Shown piece after piece: positions 17,584 to 26,394 of a DNA stretch of 64,000 nucleotides (positions are counted from its first letter, which is position 1; each line of letters starts with the position of its first letter). The notes beneath the pieces are model-generated. The model saw nothing but the letters and a program-made list of their open reading frames with translations. It did no database searches and was not told the origin of the DNA. The DNA lies in NCBI GenBank assembly GCA_964454015.1, contig CAYVQF010000015.1, positions 25,373 to 89,372 on the forward strand. Reading direction: 5' to 3'. Made by a program: the position numbers and the translations under genes. The DNA comes from CAYVQF01 sp964454015 (GTDB lineage: Bacteria > Myxococcota_A > Bradymonadia > UBA4248).

Positions 17584-18717
17584 TCATTTGCTGCGCCCCC
17601 GCGCCGCCAGCGACAGGGAACGCACCTCCTCTTCCAGCTCATCGATGCGCTCATCCCGGGCCGCTGGCACGTCGTACTTGCAGCGCAGGCGCTCCGTGTG
17701 CTCGGCGAGAAAGATCACCAGGCCGGCAAAGCGCGTCTCGGAGAAGTTCTCGGCGACGGCACGGCGGCGCACGTCGAGCTGGTCGACCAGGCGCAGCTCC
17801 ACCAGGCGCGCCAAGGGCCCGATGCAGGCCGCCAAGCCCTCCTTGGGCACGGGGGTCTCGCGCAAGTGCTTGCCGAGGGCGTCGGCCAAATATTCTGATT
17901 TGTTCACCAATTTAAACAGGGACAGGCGATTGCTGACCTCGCTGGTGCGGATGTTGTCCACCGCGTCGAGGAGCTTGATGACCAAGGCCGCCACGGCAGG
18001 CCCTGACGGCGCGCGGTGGCCATCCTCGGCGGCGGTGCGCACCAGGTCCTGGATGTAGGCGCGGTAGACGAGCCGGTCCAGGGCCACGGCGAGGGTGAAC
18101 TTGCGGTCCCTTTTGACGATGTGGGCGCCATAGGTGAAGTCCGCTTCGTCGGCCAAAAAACGGGCCAGGGACGCGATCTCGTGGGCGAAGCGCTCGCGCA
18201 GGGCCGGCGGCAGCTCCCAACGGAGCACCTCCAGGGCCGCCTGAAAGGCCCGCCCGCTCTCGGGGGCGAAGGGCATGTCGGGGCGCACCTTCTGGGCCAC
18301 CGCCGCGAAGGCGATGGAGAAGCGGTTGGTCAACAGGGAGACCGTGGTCGCCACCTCAGCGCCGAAAGTGGCGGCGATTTCATCCAAGACCACCGCCGCC
18401 TGGGCCAGGGTCTTGCTCGTGTCCTCGACCACGTCGTGGAGCAAGGCCGCCTGGATGACCCCATCGGGTAAGCCCAAGGCGGCGGCGCGGAAGGCGATGT
18501 CAGCAGAGTGGCAGAAGGCCGACTCCAAAGTCACCTTGCGCACCTTGCCCTGCAAGCGCTCCTGGGCGAAACGAAAGGCGGGCAGGATGGTCGCCCCGAG
18601 GGCCTCGACGATGTCCTGGTCCGAGACGGGTTCCTCGTACCAGTCCATCAAGCGCTGCGAGAGGTGCAGCAAACGCTCGGAGCCGCGAAAAGAATCAGGT
18701 CGACCACCAGTAGCCAT
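17584..18717 (-). CDS. SpoT/RelA-like HD-domain protein without synthetase domain
   Basis: A 377-residue cytoplasmic protein. The start at 18717 follows AAGGAG seven bases upstream. It carries the metal-binding HD layout of (p)ppGpp hydrolases: H70, HDVVEDT at residues 94-100, and LLDAVDNIRT near 250, like the D of the LIK..DRLHNMRT block in SpoT. The synthetase, TGS and ACT domains of long RelA/SpoT proteins are absent. A coiled, charged tail closes the protein. This suggests a stand-alone alarmone or nucleotide hydrolase, though the overall length exceeds that of small Mesh1-type enzymes. It diverges from hydF and lies 92 bases upstream of the SUMF gene, perhaps in one transcript. Confidence 0.72.
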   Translation of the reverse strand: MATGGRPDSFRGSERLLHLSQRLMDWYEEPVSDQDIVEALGATILPAFRFAQERLQGKVRKVTLESAFCHSADIAFRAAALGLPDGVIQAALLHDVVEDTSKTLAQAAVVLDEIAATFGAEVATTVSLLTNRFSIAFAAVAQKVRPDMPFAPESGRAFQAALEVLRWELPPALRERFAHEIASLARFLADEADFTYGAHIVKRDRKFTLAVALDRLVYRAYIQDLVRTAAEDGHRAPSGPAVAALVIKLLDAVDNIRTSEVSNRLSLFKLVNKSEYLADALGKHLRETPVPKEGLAACIGPLARLVELRLVDQLDVRRRAVAENFSETRFAGLVIFLAEHTERLRCKYDVPAARDERIDELEEEVRSLSLAARGRSK

Positions 18718-18965
18718 GGACGCGCTCCTTCAGCAGCATGGGGTTCAAAGAGGCGGCCGCATTGGCCGCCGTCGCCCCGCTCAGCGTTTGCACCATGGCA
18801 AACGAAGGAGCTGGGCCGATGGGGCACGAAATTACGGCATCGCCGCCCTTTTTGCACCCGAATTGTCAGCGGCGATACCACCCTTGACCTCGGCCCTCCC
18901 CATGCCCATGCTAGCCCCGGCGTCGCCCCCAGCCCCACTCGCCGCCCTCCAGCCTAGAGACATCC

Positions 18966-20204
18966 ATGAACTACCGCGCTGCGCCCAAAGGAATGCGTCT
19001 CCACATCGGCATCTTCGGACGCCGCAACGTCGGCAAATCCAGCCTCCTCAACGCCATCACCCGCCAGCAGGTCTCCATCGTCTCGCCCGTCGCCGGCACC
19101 ACCACGGACCCCGTGGAGAAGCCCATGGAGTTGCTCCCCATCGGCCCGGTGCTCTTCATCGACACGGCTGGCATCGACGACGAGGGCGACCTGGGCGAGC
19201 TGCGCGTCAGCCAGAGCCACAAAGCCTTCGAGCGCACCGAGGTGGCCCTTCTGATCACCGATGGCACCTGGACCCCCTACGACGCGGCCCTCCTCGACCG
19301 CTTCAAGGCGCGCCAGTGTCCGGTGATCCTGATCGCCAACAAGCACGACACCCACCCCGTCTCGTCGGCCCTGCAGGATGTCGCTACCCAACACGCGCTC
19401 CCTTTGGTCCACACGGTCGCCCCGACGGGTGCCGGCCTTGCCAACCTGCGCGAAGCCCTGGTCGCCGTCGTCCCGGCAGCCTTCTTGGCTCAGCCCACCA
19501 TCGTCGCCGACTTGGTGCCTCCGGGGGAGATGGCCATCCTGGTGGTCCCCATCGACAAGGAAGCGCCCAAGGGGCGGCTCATCATGCCCCAGGTGCAGTC
19601 CATCCGCGACCTCCTGGACAACGACGCCATGTGCCTGGTGGTCAAGGAGCGCGAGCTGCGGGCCGCCTTGGAGCGTCTGCGCCAGCCGCCTGCTTTGGTC
19701 GTCACGGACTCCCAAGCCTTCCTCAAAGTGGCCGCCGACACCCCCCCCAGCGTGCCCCTGACGAGCTTCTCCATTCTCTTTGCCCGCTACAAAGGCGACC
19801 TCCTCGCCATGACCGCCGGCGCCCTGGCCATCGCCAAGCTGAAGTCGGGCGATCGCATCCTCATCGCTGAGGCCTGCTCCCACCACCCCATCGGCGAAGA
19901 CATCGGCCAGGTGAAGATCCCGCGCTGGCTCAGCCAATACGTGGGCGGCAAGCTCCACTTCCAGCATTGTCAGGGGCGCGACTTCCCGGAGGATCTCAGC
20001 CCCTACGCCTTGGTCATTCACTGTGGTGCCTGTACCTGGAACCGCCAGCAGGTCCTGGCCCGAGTCATGCGCTGCCAAGAAGCGGGGGTCCCCATCACCA
20101 ATTACGGCATGGCCATCGCCTTCAGTCTGGGGATTTTGCAGCGCGCCTTGGCACCCTTTCCGGCGGCCCACGCCATGGTGCTCGCGCCATCGCGAGCAGA
20201 CTGA
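18966..20204 (+). CDS. hydF: [FeFe]-hydrogenase maturation GTPase HydF
   Basis: A 412-residue protein with the full HydF layout. An N-terminal GTPase has the P-loop GRRNVGKSS at about residues 18-26, TTTDPVEK, and D-T-A-G (FIDTAGI). A dimerisation region follows. The C-terminal iron-sulfur domain has C304-x-H306 and H352-C353-x2-C356, the spaced CxH/HCxxC set that binds the [4Fe-4S] cluster. HydF is the scaffold on which HydE and HydG build the H-cluster subcluster before transfer to the hydrogenase. No hydE, hydG or hydrogenase gene is in the window. cydD begins six bases downstream, so the two are probably co-transcribed. Confidence 0.95.
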   Translation: MNYRAAPKGMRLHIGIFGRRNVGKSSLLNAITRQQVSIVSPVAGTTTDPVEKPMELLPIGPVLFIDTAGIDDEGDLGELRVSQSHKAFERTEVALLITDGTWTPYDAALLDRFKARQCPVILIANKHDTHPVSSALQDVATQHALPLVHTVAPTGAGLANLREALVAVVPAAFLAQPTIVADLVPPGEMAILVVPIDKEAPKGRLIMPQVQSIRDLLDNDAMCLVVKERELRAALERLRQPPALVVTDSQAFLKVAADTPPSVPLTSFSILFARYKGDLLAMTAGALAIAKLKSGDRILIAEACSHHPIGEDIGQVKIPRWLSQYVGGKLHFQHCQGRDFPEDLSPYALVIHCGACTWNRQQVLARVMRCQEAGVPITNYGMAIAFSLGILQRALAPFPAAHAMVLAPSRAD

Positions 20205-20210
20205 AGCCGC

Positions 20211-21992
20211 ATGCACCTCGACCGCCGTCTCCTGGGCCTCGCACGCCACATTGCCACACCACTCGCCGGCGCCCTCGTCCTCTCCCTGCTCGGCGCTGCG
20301 GCGACGGTGGTCATGGCGATGCTCCTGGCACACCTCCTCGCCGAGGTGCATCTCCTGGGGCCGGCGGCGCTGAGCTTGACCCCCGTGCTCCTGGGCCTCA
20401 CCGTCGCGGCCGTGGTGCGCGCCGCCAGCCGCGGCTGGGCCGAGAAGCTCATGCTGGGCCTGGCCCTGCCGATCAAAGCGCTTCTGCGCCAACGGCTCTT
20501 CAACAAATTGTGCCAGCTTGGCCCCTATCACAGCGCGTCTTTTGGCCCCGGGCGCTGGCTCACCCTGGTGACCCAAGGCATCGAGGGCTTGGACCCTTGG
20601 TTCTGCCGCTATCTGCCCCAATGGCTACTCGCCGCGACCCTGCCCCTCCTCTTCATCGGCGTTGCGACGGCTTACGACCTGCTCTCAGGGGTCATCTTGC
20701 TCGTCACGGCGCCGCTCATCCCCTTCTTCATGGTCCTCATCGGCCGCGCAGCGGCCCGGGCCAGCCAGCGACAGTGGCGCGCTTTGGGCCGCCTGGGAGC
20801 CGTCTTCCACGATCGCCTGCGCGGTCTCGAGAGCCTGCGCGTCCTCGGCGCCGTGGAGAGGACCCTGGACACCATCGCTACCACGGGTGAAAGCCACCGC
20901 AGCCGGACCATGGGGGTGCTCCGCATCGCCTTCGCTTCGGCTCTGGCTCTGGAGCTTTTGGCCAACCTGAGCGTCGCCATCGTCGCGGTAGAGATCGGTA
21001 TCCGGCTCCTCTATGGCGCCTTGCCCTTCGAGAGCGCCATGGTGGTCCTGCTCTTGGCGCCAGAGGTCTACGCGCCCCTGCGCCTGCTGGGGACCCACTT
21101 CCACGGTGGCACGGCGGGCCAGGCCGCCGCAGCAGAGGCCTTCACCCTTTTGGCCGCGACACCCGATGGCGCCGCCTGCCCAGAAGCCACGCCAGCCTTG
21201 GCCCCGGCGTCGCCCTTCCCCGTGGTGTTGCGCCAGGTCTCCTTCGCCTTCCCGGCGCCCAGCGCTCCAGCGGACCTGGGGGCCGCCGCGGCGCCCCTGG
21301 TCCTCGACGGCTTGGACTTGGAAGTGCGCCGCGGCGAGTGCGTGGTGGTGCTCGGGCCTTCGGGGGCGGGCAAGTCGACGTTGTTGGCGTTGTTGCTGGG
21401 CTTGTTGCGCCCAAGCCGCGGCGAGATCCTGGCCGGTGGCCTAGGGCTAAGCCAGTGGCCCACGGAGCGTTGGCGCGCGCGGGTGGCGTGGGTGCCGCAG
21501 CGCCCGCACATCTTCAACGCCACCGTGGCGGAGAACCTGTGCCTGGGCGGCGCGCCCCGCGACGCGGCGACCCTGGAGGCGGTGGTGACGCAGGTGGGCC
21601 TGGCGGAGGTGGTCGCGGCGCTGCCTCGGGGGCTGGACACGCCACTCGGCGACGATGGGTGGCGCCTGAGCGCCGGTCAAGGACAGCGCCTGGCCCTGGC
21701 GCGGGCTCTGTTGCGCGACGCGGATTTGCTGCTCCTCGATGAGGCCACGGCCCACCTGGACGCCGAGAGCGAGGCCACCGTGGCCGAGTGCATTGCGGCG
21801 TGGCGCCGTCGCGGCGCAGTGATTTTGGTGGCCCATCGCCTGAGCGCCGTGCGCTGTGCCGACCGGGTGTGGATCCTCGAAGAAGGTCGGGTGGTTGAAG
21901 AAGGGAGCGTCGCGGCCTTGCGCCACCGCGGTGGTCGCGTTCGGGACCTGTGGGAGGCCTGGGAGCGCCATGAGGCGGAGGAGGCGACATGA
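20211..21992 (+). CDS. cydD: CydD, ABC transporter subunit needed for cytochrome bd assembly
   Basis: A 593-residue ABC half-transporter: about six membrane helices (residues 15-290), then an ATPase with Walker A GPSGAGKST, signature LSAGQGQRLALARAL and Walker B LLLLDEATAHLD. GIEGLDPWFCRYLPQ and the LAPEVYAPLRLLG..FH block are hallmarks of CydD. The CydDC heterodimer exports cysteine or glutathione from the cytoplasm and is required for heme-d/bd oxidase assembly. It overlaps cydC by four bases (ATGA), consistent with coupled translation. It follows hydF by six bases, an unusual neighbour. No cydAB is in the window. Confidence 0.93.
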   Translation: MHLDRRLLGLARHIATPLAGALVLSLLGAAATVVMAMLLAHLLAEVHLLGPAALSLTPVLLGLTVAAVVRAASRGWAEKLMLGLALPIKALLRQRLFNKLCQLGPYHSASFGPGRWLTLVTQGIEGLDPWFCRYLPQWLLAATLPLLFIGVATAYDLLSGVILLVTAPLIPFFMVLIGRAAARASQRQWRALGRLGAVFHDRLRGLESLRVLGAVERTLDTIATTGESHRSRTMGVLRIAFASALALELLANLSVAIVAVEIGIRLLYGALPFESAMVVLLLAPEVYAPLRLLGTHFHGGTAGQAAAAEAFTLLAATPDGAACPEATPALAPASPFPVVLRQVSFAFPAPSAPADLGAAAAPLVLDGLDLEVRRGECVVVLGPSGAGKSTLLALLLGLLRPSRGEILAGGLGLSQWPTERWRARVAWVPQRPHIFNATVAENLCLGGAPRDAATLEAVVTQVGLAEVVAALPRGLDTPLGDDGWRLSAGQGQRLALARALLRDADLLLLDEATAHLDAESEATVAECIAAWRRRGAVILVAHRLSAVRCADRVWILEEGRVVEEGSVAALRHRGGRVRDLWEAWERHEAEEAT

Positions 21993-23716
21993 GGGCCTTG
22001 GGACGCCTGTTGCGCCGCGCCGCACCGCTGCGCTGGTGGCTGGTGGGCGCCGCCCTCTTGGGCAGCGCCACCATCCTGAGCTCGGTGGCCTTGATGGGGG
22101 CTGCGGCCTTCATCGTCGCCACGGCGGCCTTGCGACCTTCCATCGCCGAGCTACACGTGGCCATCGCCGGGGTGCGCTTCTTTGGCCTGGCTCGGGGTAT
22201 CTTGCGTTATCTCGAGCGCTTGGCGAGCCACAACGCCACCCTGCGCTTTCTCCTGGACTTGCGCCTGTGGTTCTTTCGCGCCCTGACCCGGCGTCCCCCT
22301 GCGGAGCGCGCCCTGCGCAGCGGCGACCTGCTCGACCGCTGGCTCGGCACCATGGACGCCCTCGAGTCTTTCTTGGCCCGCTCACTCCACGCCCCGGCCG
22401 TGGCGCTGATCACGGCCGTGGCCCTCTTTTTCATCGTCGCGGCTTACGCCCCGGCGGCCGCCTGGATCGCCCTGCTCTTCTTCGCGCTGAGCGCCTTTGT
22501 CTTGCCCCTGCTCTTCGTTCCCGGCGTGGCGCGGCGCACCCGCGACCTCGACGCGGCCCGCGCCGCCCACAGCGCCGCGTGGAGCGACGCCGTCCACGGT
22601 CTGCCGGAGCTGAGCGTTTTGGCGCTGGAGCCACGCGTGCAGCGCGACATGCACCACCACCAAACGGTCATGGCGCGCCTGCAGCGGCGTTTCGCCCGCT
22701 TGCTCGCCTGGAACCTCGCGGGCGAGTCACTGATCCGTGACCTCGGTCTAGTGCTGATGCTGGCGCTGGTGGCGCCCCAGGTGGGCAGCGGCGTCGACGG
22801 GGTCGACCTGACGGTGATCGTCCTGGTCTATCTCGCGGCCTTCGAAGCGGTGCAGCCCATGACCCAGGTGGCCGTCCAGTGGCACAGCCATGCCCAGGCT
22901 GCCGAGCGCGTGCTCGAGGTGGGAGATGAGGTGCCGCAGAGGGCAGCAGCAGAGGTGATCTTGGCCACCCGGGATGAGGGGATGGACGTGGCGCTGGAGG
23001 CCACGCGCTTCACCTATCCCCGCGCGGCGGCCCCAGTCTTGGCGGACCTCAGTCTGCGCTGTGCGCCTGGGCAGTGGGTGGCCCTGGTCGGCGAGAGCGG
23101 GACGGGCAAGAGCACCCTGGCGCGACTGCTGCTGCGCCTGCAGACGCCGCAACAGGGGCGCATTAGCCTCGACGGGCAGCTCCTGGAGACGATCCAGGAC
23201 GACAGCCTCTATCGGCAGGTGGCCTGGGTGGGGCAAGACACGCGGCTTTTTGGGGCGACCGTGGCGGAGAACCTGCGTTTGGCCGCGCCAGGGTGTGAGG
23301 CGGCGCAGGTGCAAGCGGCGCTACAGGCCTTTGGCCTGGAGGCGATCCTGGCGCGCTTTCCTCAGGGCCTGTCCCTGCCCCTGCATGACAATGGCGCGCC
23401 CTTGAGCGTTGGGCAAGGGCAGCGCCTCAGCCTGGCCATGGCGGTGCTGCGCCAGCCGCGCTTGCTCATCCTCGACGAGGCCACCTCCGCGCTGGATGCC
23501 ATCGCCGAGGCGGAGGTCTATGCGGCCTTGCGGCGCTGCCTCCCGCAGGCGACGGTGCTGTGCATCACCCACCGCATCAACGCCTTGGAGCATTTCGATC
23601 AGGTCGCCCTCGTCGCCCAGGGGCGCATCTGTGAGGCTGGCGACGCCGCTTCGCTCTTGGCGCTGCCGCATGGCCGCTTCCGCCAGGCGTGGTTGGCGCA
23701 GCGCCTGTGGTCCTAG
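21989..23716 (+). CDS. cydC: CydC, ABC transporter subunit needed for cytochrome bd assembly
   Basis: A 575-residue partner of CydD: six predicted membrane helices, then an ATPase with Walker A GESGTGKST, signature LSVGQGQRLSLAMAV and Walker B RLLILDEATSALD. SSVALMGAAAFIVATAAL and GVRFFGLARGILRYLERL are typical of CydC. The start overlaps the cydD stop codon. Both ATPase sites look intact. The identification as CydC, not a generic exporter, rests on these blocks and on the adjacent CydD. Confidence 0.93.
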   Translation: MRALGRLLRRAAPLRWWLVGAALLGSATILSSVALMGAAAFIVATAALRPSIAELHVAIAGVRFFGLARGILRYLERLASHNATLRFLLDLRLWFFRALTRRPPAERALRSGDLLDRWLGTMDALESFLARSLHAPAVALITAVALFFIVAAYAPAAAWIALLFFALSAFVLPLLFVPGVARRTRDLDAARAAHSAAWSDAVHGLPELSVLALEPRVQRDMHHHQTVMARLQRRFARLLAWNLAGESLIRDLGLVLMLALVAPQVGSGVDGVDLTVIVLVYLAAFEAVQPMTQVAVQWHSHAQAAERVLEVGDEVPQRAAAEVILATRDEGMDVALEATRFTYPRAAAPVLADLSLRCAPGQWVALVGESGTGKSTLARLLLRLQTPQQGRISLDGQLLETIQDDSLYRQVAWVGQDTRLFGATVAENLRLAAPGCEAAQVQAALQAFGLEAILARFPQGLSLPLHDNGAPLSVGQGQRLSLAMAVLRQPRLLILDEATSALDAIAEAEVYAALRRCLPQATVLCITHRINALEHFDQVALVAQGRICEAGDAASLLALPHGRFRQAWLAQRLWS

Positions 23717-23933
23717 GGGGGGGAGGGCGCGCGGCGCACGCCCAGCGGAGGTGGTCGCACGATAGGGATGGGCTATATGAATAATATATGCATCAGGCTC
23801 TAGTGATGTGCTGTAGATATTCGACAGCCAACCCTTGCGGCGTCGCCGCTCCGGCCCTACGTCTGAGAGAGCAGGCGCGGTGGTGGCGGGTGGCGGAAGC
23901 GGCTTGCTTGTGGCCGGACGAGGAGGACGTGTG

Positions 23934-25115
23934 ATGTGGATCTTGATAGGCGTGGTGCTGGTGGTGAACGTGCTGCTGGTGCTCAACGGTCTGTTGCTGC
24001 TCAGCCGGGCGCGGCCTTTCGCAGCGGGGCGCGTTGAGGGCGCACGTGGTGCGGCGCGTGCGGGGGTGCAGGGCGGCGGGATCAGCGTGATTATCCCGGC
24101 GCGCAACGAGGCGCACAACCTGCCGGGCTTGCTGGCCACCCTACAGCGGCAGGATGCGCCGGCGTTGGAGGTCATGGTCGTGGACGACCAGTCGACGGAC
24201 GAAACCGCCGCGGTTGCGCGTTCTTTTGGCGCGGCGGTGATCGAGGTGCATGAGAAGGGGGCCGGTTGGTTGGGCAAGTCTTGGGCCTGTTGGCTGGGGG
24301 CGAAGGCGGCCCGAGGGCGGACGTTGCTCTTTCTCGACGCCGACACGCGCCTGGCCGAGGACGCTCTGGCGCGGCTGATGCAGGCGCGCGAGGAGAGCGC
24401 CCCGGGGATGATGATGGTGCAGCCCTATCACCGGACGGTGCGGGCCCATGAGCAGTTGGCGGCTTTGTTCAACGTCATCGTCGTGGCGGCCACGGGGCGC
24501 TTCTCGGCCTGGTCGGGTGGGCGTCCGGGTCAGAGCGGTTTTGGGCCGCTGGTGATGATCGATCGGGACACCTACTTTCGCGTGGGTGGGCACGAGGCGG
24601 TGCGGACGGAGGTGCTAGAGGACATTGCCCTGGCCGATGTCGCCCGGGCGCAGGGCGTGCCGGTCAGGCTGGACTTGGGCAAGACCCTGTGCAGTTTTCG
24701 AATGTATCCCAATGGGTTGGGAGATCTGGTGGAGGGCTTCTCGAAGGGGATGGCGGCTGGCGCGAGCGCGACGCCAGTGGCGGTGTTGTTGGTCTTCTCA
24801 TTGTGGTTGAGCGGTGGCTTCATCACATTGGGCGCGGCCGCCTTGGCCATGTGGCAGCCGGCGTGGCTGCTGGCCGCCTTGGTGGGTTGGGTCGCCAACA
24901 GCTTGGTCCTTCGGCATAACCTGGCGCGGGTTGGCCATTTCCGGGCATGGACTTGGGTCTTCTTTCCCGTCCCGCTCTTGGCCTTCGTCGTGTTGTTTGC
25001 GCGATCGGCGTGGTTGAAGCGTGTGCGTTCCGAGGTCCGCTGGAAGGGGCGTGCCATTCGCCTCGCCAAGGAGGGGTCGCCAGGATCTTCCCTGGTCGTC
25101 GAGGAGGTCTCGTGA
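23934..25115 (+). CDS. crtQ: CrtQ-like glycosyltransferase (4,4'-diaponeurosporenoate type)
   Basis: A 393-residue family-2 glycosyltransferase. The start at 23934 follows GAGGAGGAC. An N-terminal membrane helix (MWILIGVVLVV) is followed by the GT2 nucleotide-sugar-binding core: SVIIPARNEAHNLP, VVDDQSTD, LFLDADTRLAEDALA, and the acceptor-side LEDIALADVARAQG. At least three C-terminal membrane helices follow. The whole resembles CrtQ of the staphyloxanthin pathway, which attaches glucose to a C30 carotenoid acid. The identification is strengthened by the CrtO-like gene that overlaps its stop codon (GTGA). Genes for making the carotenoid itself are not in the window, so the exact acceptor is inferred. 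Confidence 0.78.
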   Translation: MWILIGVVLVVNVLLVLNGLLLLSRARPFAAGRVEGARGAARAGVQGGGISVIIPARNEAHNLPGLLATLQRQDAPALEVMVVDDQSTDETAAVARSFGAAVIEVHEKGAGWLGKSWACWLGAKAARGRTLLFLDADTRLAEDALARLMQAREESAPGMMMVQPYHRTVRAHEQLAALFNVIVVAATGRFSAWSGGRPGQSGFGPLVMIDRDTYFRVGGHEAVRTEVLEDIALADVARAQGVPVRLDLGKTLCSFRMYPNGLGDLVEGFSKGMAAGASATPVAVLLVFSLWLSGGFITLGAAALAMWQPAWLLAALVGWVANSLVLRHNLARVGHFRAWTWVFFPVPLLAFVVLFARSAWLKRVRSEVRWKGRAIRLAKEGSPGSSLVVEEVS

Positions 25116-25777
25116 ACAGCGAATCGGTGCTACTTCTCATCGTCGTCAACACCGCCGCCTGGTTGGTGCTGCATCTGGGCATGGCATGGTTGTTCAGCCG
25201 GGTTGACCCCGAGCGTTTTGACCCGCGTCGCGGTTGGTATCGCAGCCGCGCTTGGGAGCGATCGGGACGGATTTGGCACACCCTCTTTCGCGTGCGGACG
25301 TGGAAGCGTGGCCTCCCTGACGGCGCGCGCTTGTTCAAACGGGGCTTTCGCAAGAAGCGCTTGCTCTCTGACGATCCTGCGTACCTCTACGCCTTCGCCC
25401 GTGAAACCTGTCGCGCTGAGCTCACCCACATCGCCGTGATGCTGAGCTCGGCCCTCTTCTTTCTGTGGAATCCACCTGCCGTCGGCGCTTTCATGGTGCT
25501 CTACGGCGTGGCGGCCAATCTGCCTTTCATCATCGTCCAGCGCGCCAATCGGCCTTTCGTGTTGGGGCGGGCCCAGGTCCAGGCTGGTGACAGCGGCGTG
25601 GATGGGTTGCAGGCGGCCCCAGGGGGGGCAGGCCGCCTATGGGCCGGCTTCGAGGGTGGCCTGGTCTGCTTCGGAGCAGCCCCTCCCGCTCACTCCGCGC
25701 TGAAGGTCAGCTCGGCCGGCAGCTTGCCAGGCTCCATCTCCTGCCACAGCAGCCGCTCCCCGTGCAGCTCTGCCTGA
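25112..25777 (+). CDS. crtO: CrtO-like glycosyl-carotenoid acyltransferase
   Basis: A 221-residue membrane protein starting at GTG 25112, overlapping the crtQ stop, with GAGGAGGT upstream. It matches the glycosyl-4,4'-diaponeurosporenoate acyltransferase family: an N-terminal membrane helix, DGARLFKRGFRKKRL, YLYAFARETCRAELTH, FFLWNPPAV and the QRANRPFV block. In staphyloxanthin synthesis this enzyme adds a fatty acyl chain to the sugar. After VQRANRPFVLGR the family usually ends. The last 60 or so residues here are low-complexity and the final 88 bases overlap the convergent lipoprotein gene, so the native stop codon may have been lost or moved. Confidence 0.78.
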   Translation: MNSESVLLLIVVNTAAWLVLHLGMAWLFSRVDPERFDPRRGWYRSRAWERSGRIWHTLFRVRTWKRGLPDGARLFKRGFRKKRLLSDDPAYLYAFARETCRAELTHIAVMLSSALFFLWNPPAVGAFMVLYGVAANLPFIIVQRANRPFVLGRAQVQAGDSGVDGLQAAPGGAGRLWAGFEGGLVCFGAAPPAHSALKVSSAGSLPGSISCHSSRSPCSSA

Positions 25778-26370
25778 AAGATGCGCCCGCTCTCGTCGGC
25801 GTCTCCGCAGTGCTCAAAGCTCGGCGGCGCGCCGGGATTGGCGTCGTCGTAGCAAGTGATGGAGGTGTAGATCCGCAGGTAGACGTGGAGGGGCTGGTCG
25901 ATGTTGACGTCGATGTCGTAGCAGTCGCAGCCCTGCACAGCGCGCGTCGCATAGAGCTGATGGGGCCACAATTGGGTGTAAGTCCCTCCAGAGGCCACCA
26001 CCTGGGCCGCAGGTCGCGGCGGCGCGCAGAGAGCGCAGGGAAAGTCTTCTTCGGGATCATCGGGACAAGAGGTCATGCAGAAAGGCATGAAGAGGTGGCA
26101 AGACGGCCCGCTTTGGCTGTCGAGGTGACAGAAGAAAGGACTGCCAAAGGTGACATCCAAGTAGACCGGACTCTTGAAGGGGTTGGTGAAGGTGAAGAGC
26201 GTCTCCCCGGGGGGCTCGGTGCTGTCCGGCACCAGGTCGTTCTCTGCGAGGTCGTTCCCCTGGTCTGGCTCCGTGACCTCGGGCTTGGGGTCCTCGGCGC
26301 GCACCTTGTCTTCACAGCCCACGGCCACCCACAGCAGCATCAAGCACAAAATCGTTGATAATCGTCGCAT
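25690..26370 (-). CDS. Cys-rich lipoprotein of unknown function
   Basis: A 226-residue protein. The start at 26370 follows GGGAGAAG. The signal peptide ends in the lipobox VAVGC. An acidic linker (EDPKPEVTEPDQ onwards) leads to a domain with about a dozen cysteines, including CHLFMPFCMTSC, CALC and GCDC, which points to a disulfide-bonded extracytoplasmic fold. It shares the acidic-linker style and Cys spacing (CDCYDIDV..., YLRIYTS) with several other lipoproteins in the window but is not a close copy. It is followed upstream, with a 24-base gap, by another lipoprotein gene in the same direction. Confidence 0.72.
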   Translation of the reverse strand: MRRLSTILCLMLLWVAVGCEDKVRAEDPKPEVTEPDQGNDLAENDLVPDSTEPPGETLFTFTNPFKSPVYLDVTFGSPFFCHLDSQSGPSCHLFMPFCMTSCPDDPEEDFPCALCAPPRPAAQVVASGGTYTQLWPHQLYATRAVQGCDCYDIDVNIDQPLHVYLRIYTSITCYDDANPGAPPSFEHCGDADESGRIFQAELHGERLLWQEMEPGKLPAELTFSAE

Positions 26371-26394
26371 GGTTCTTCTCCCAAAGTTCATAAC

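Noticed and set aside
18760..18800. tRNA-like GGTTCAAA stretch near the HD-protein gene
   Set aside because: No acceptor or anticodon stem can be folded around it.
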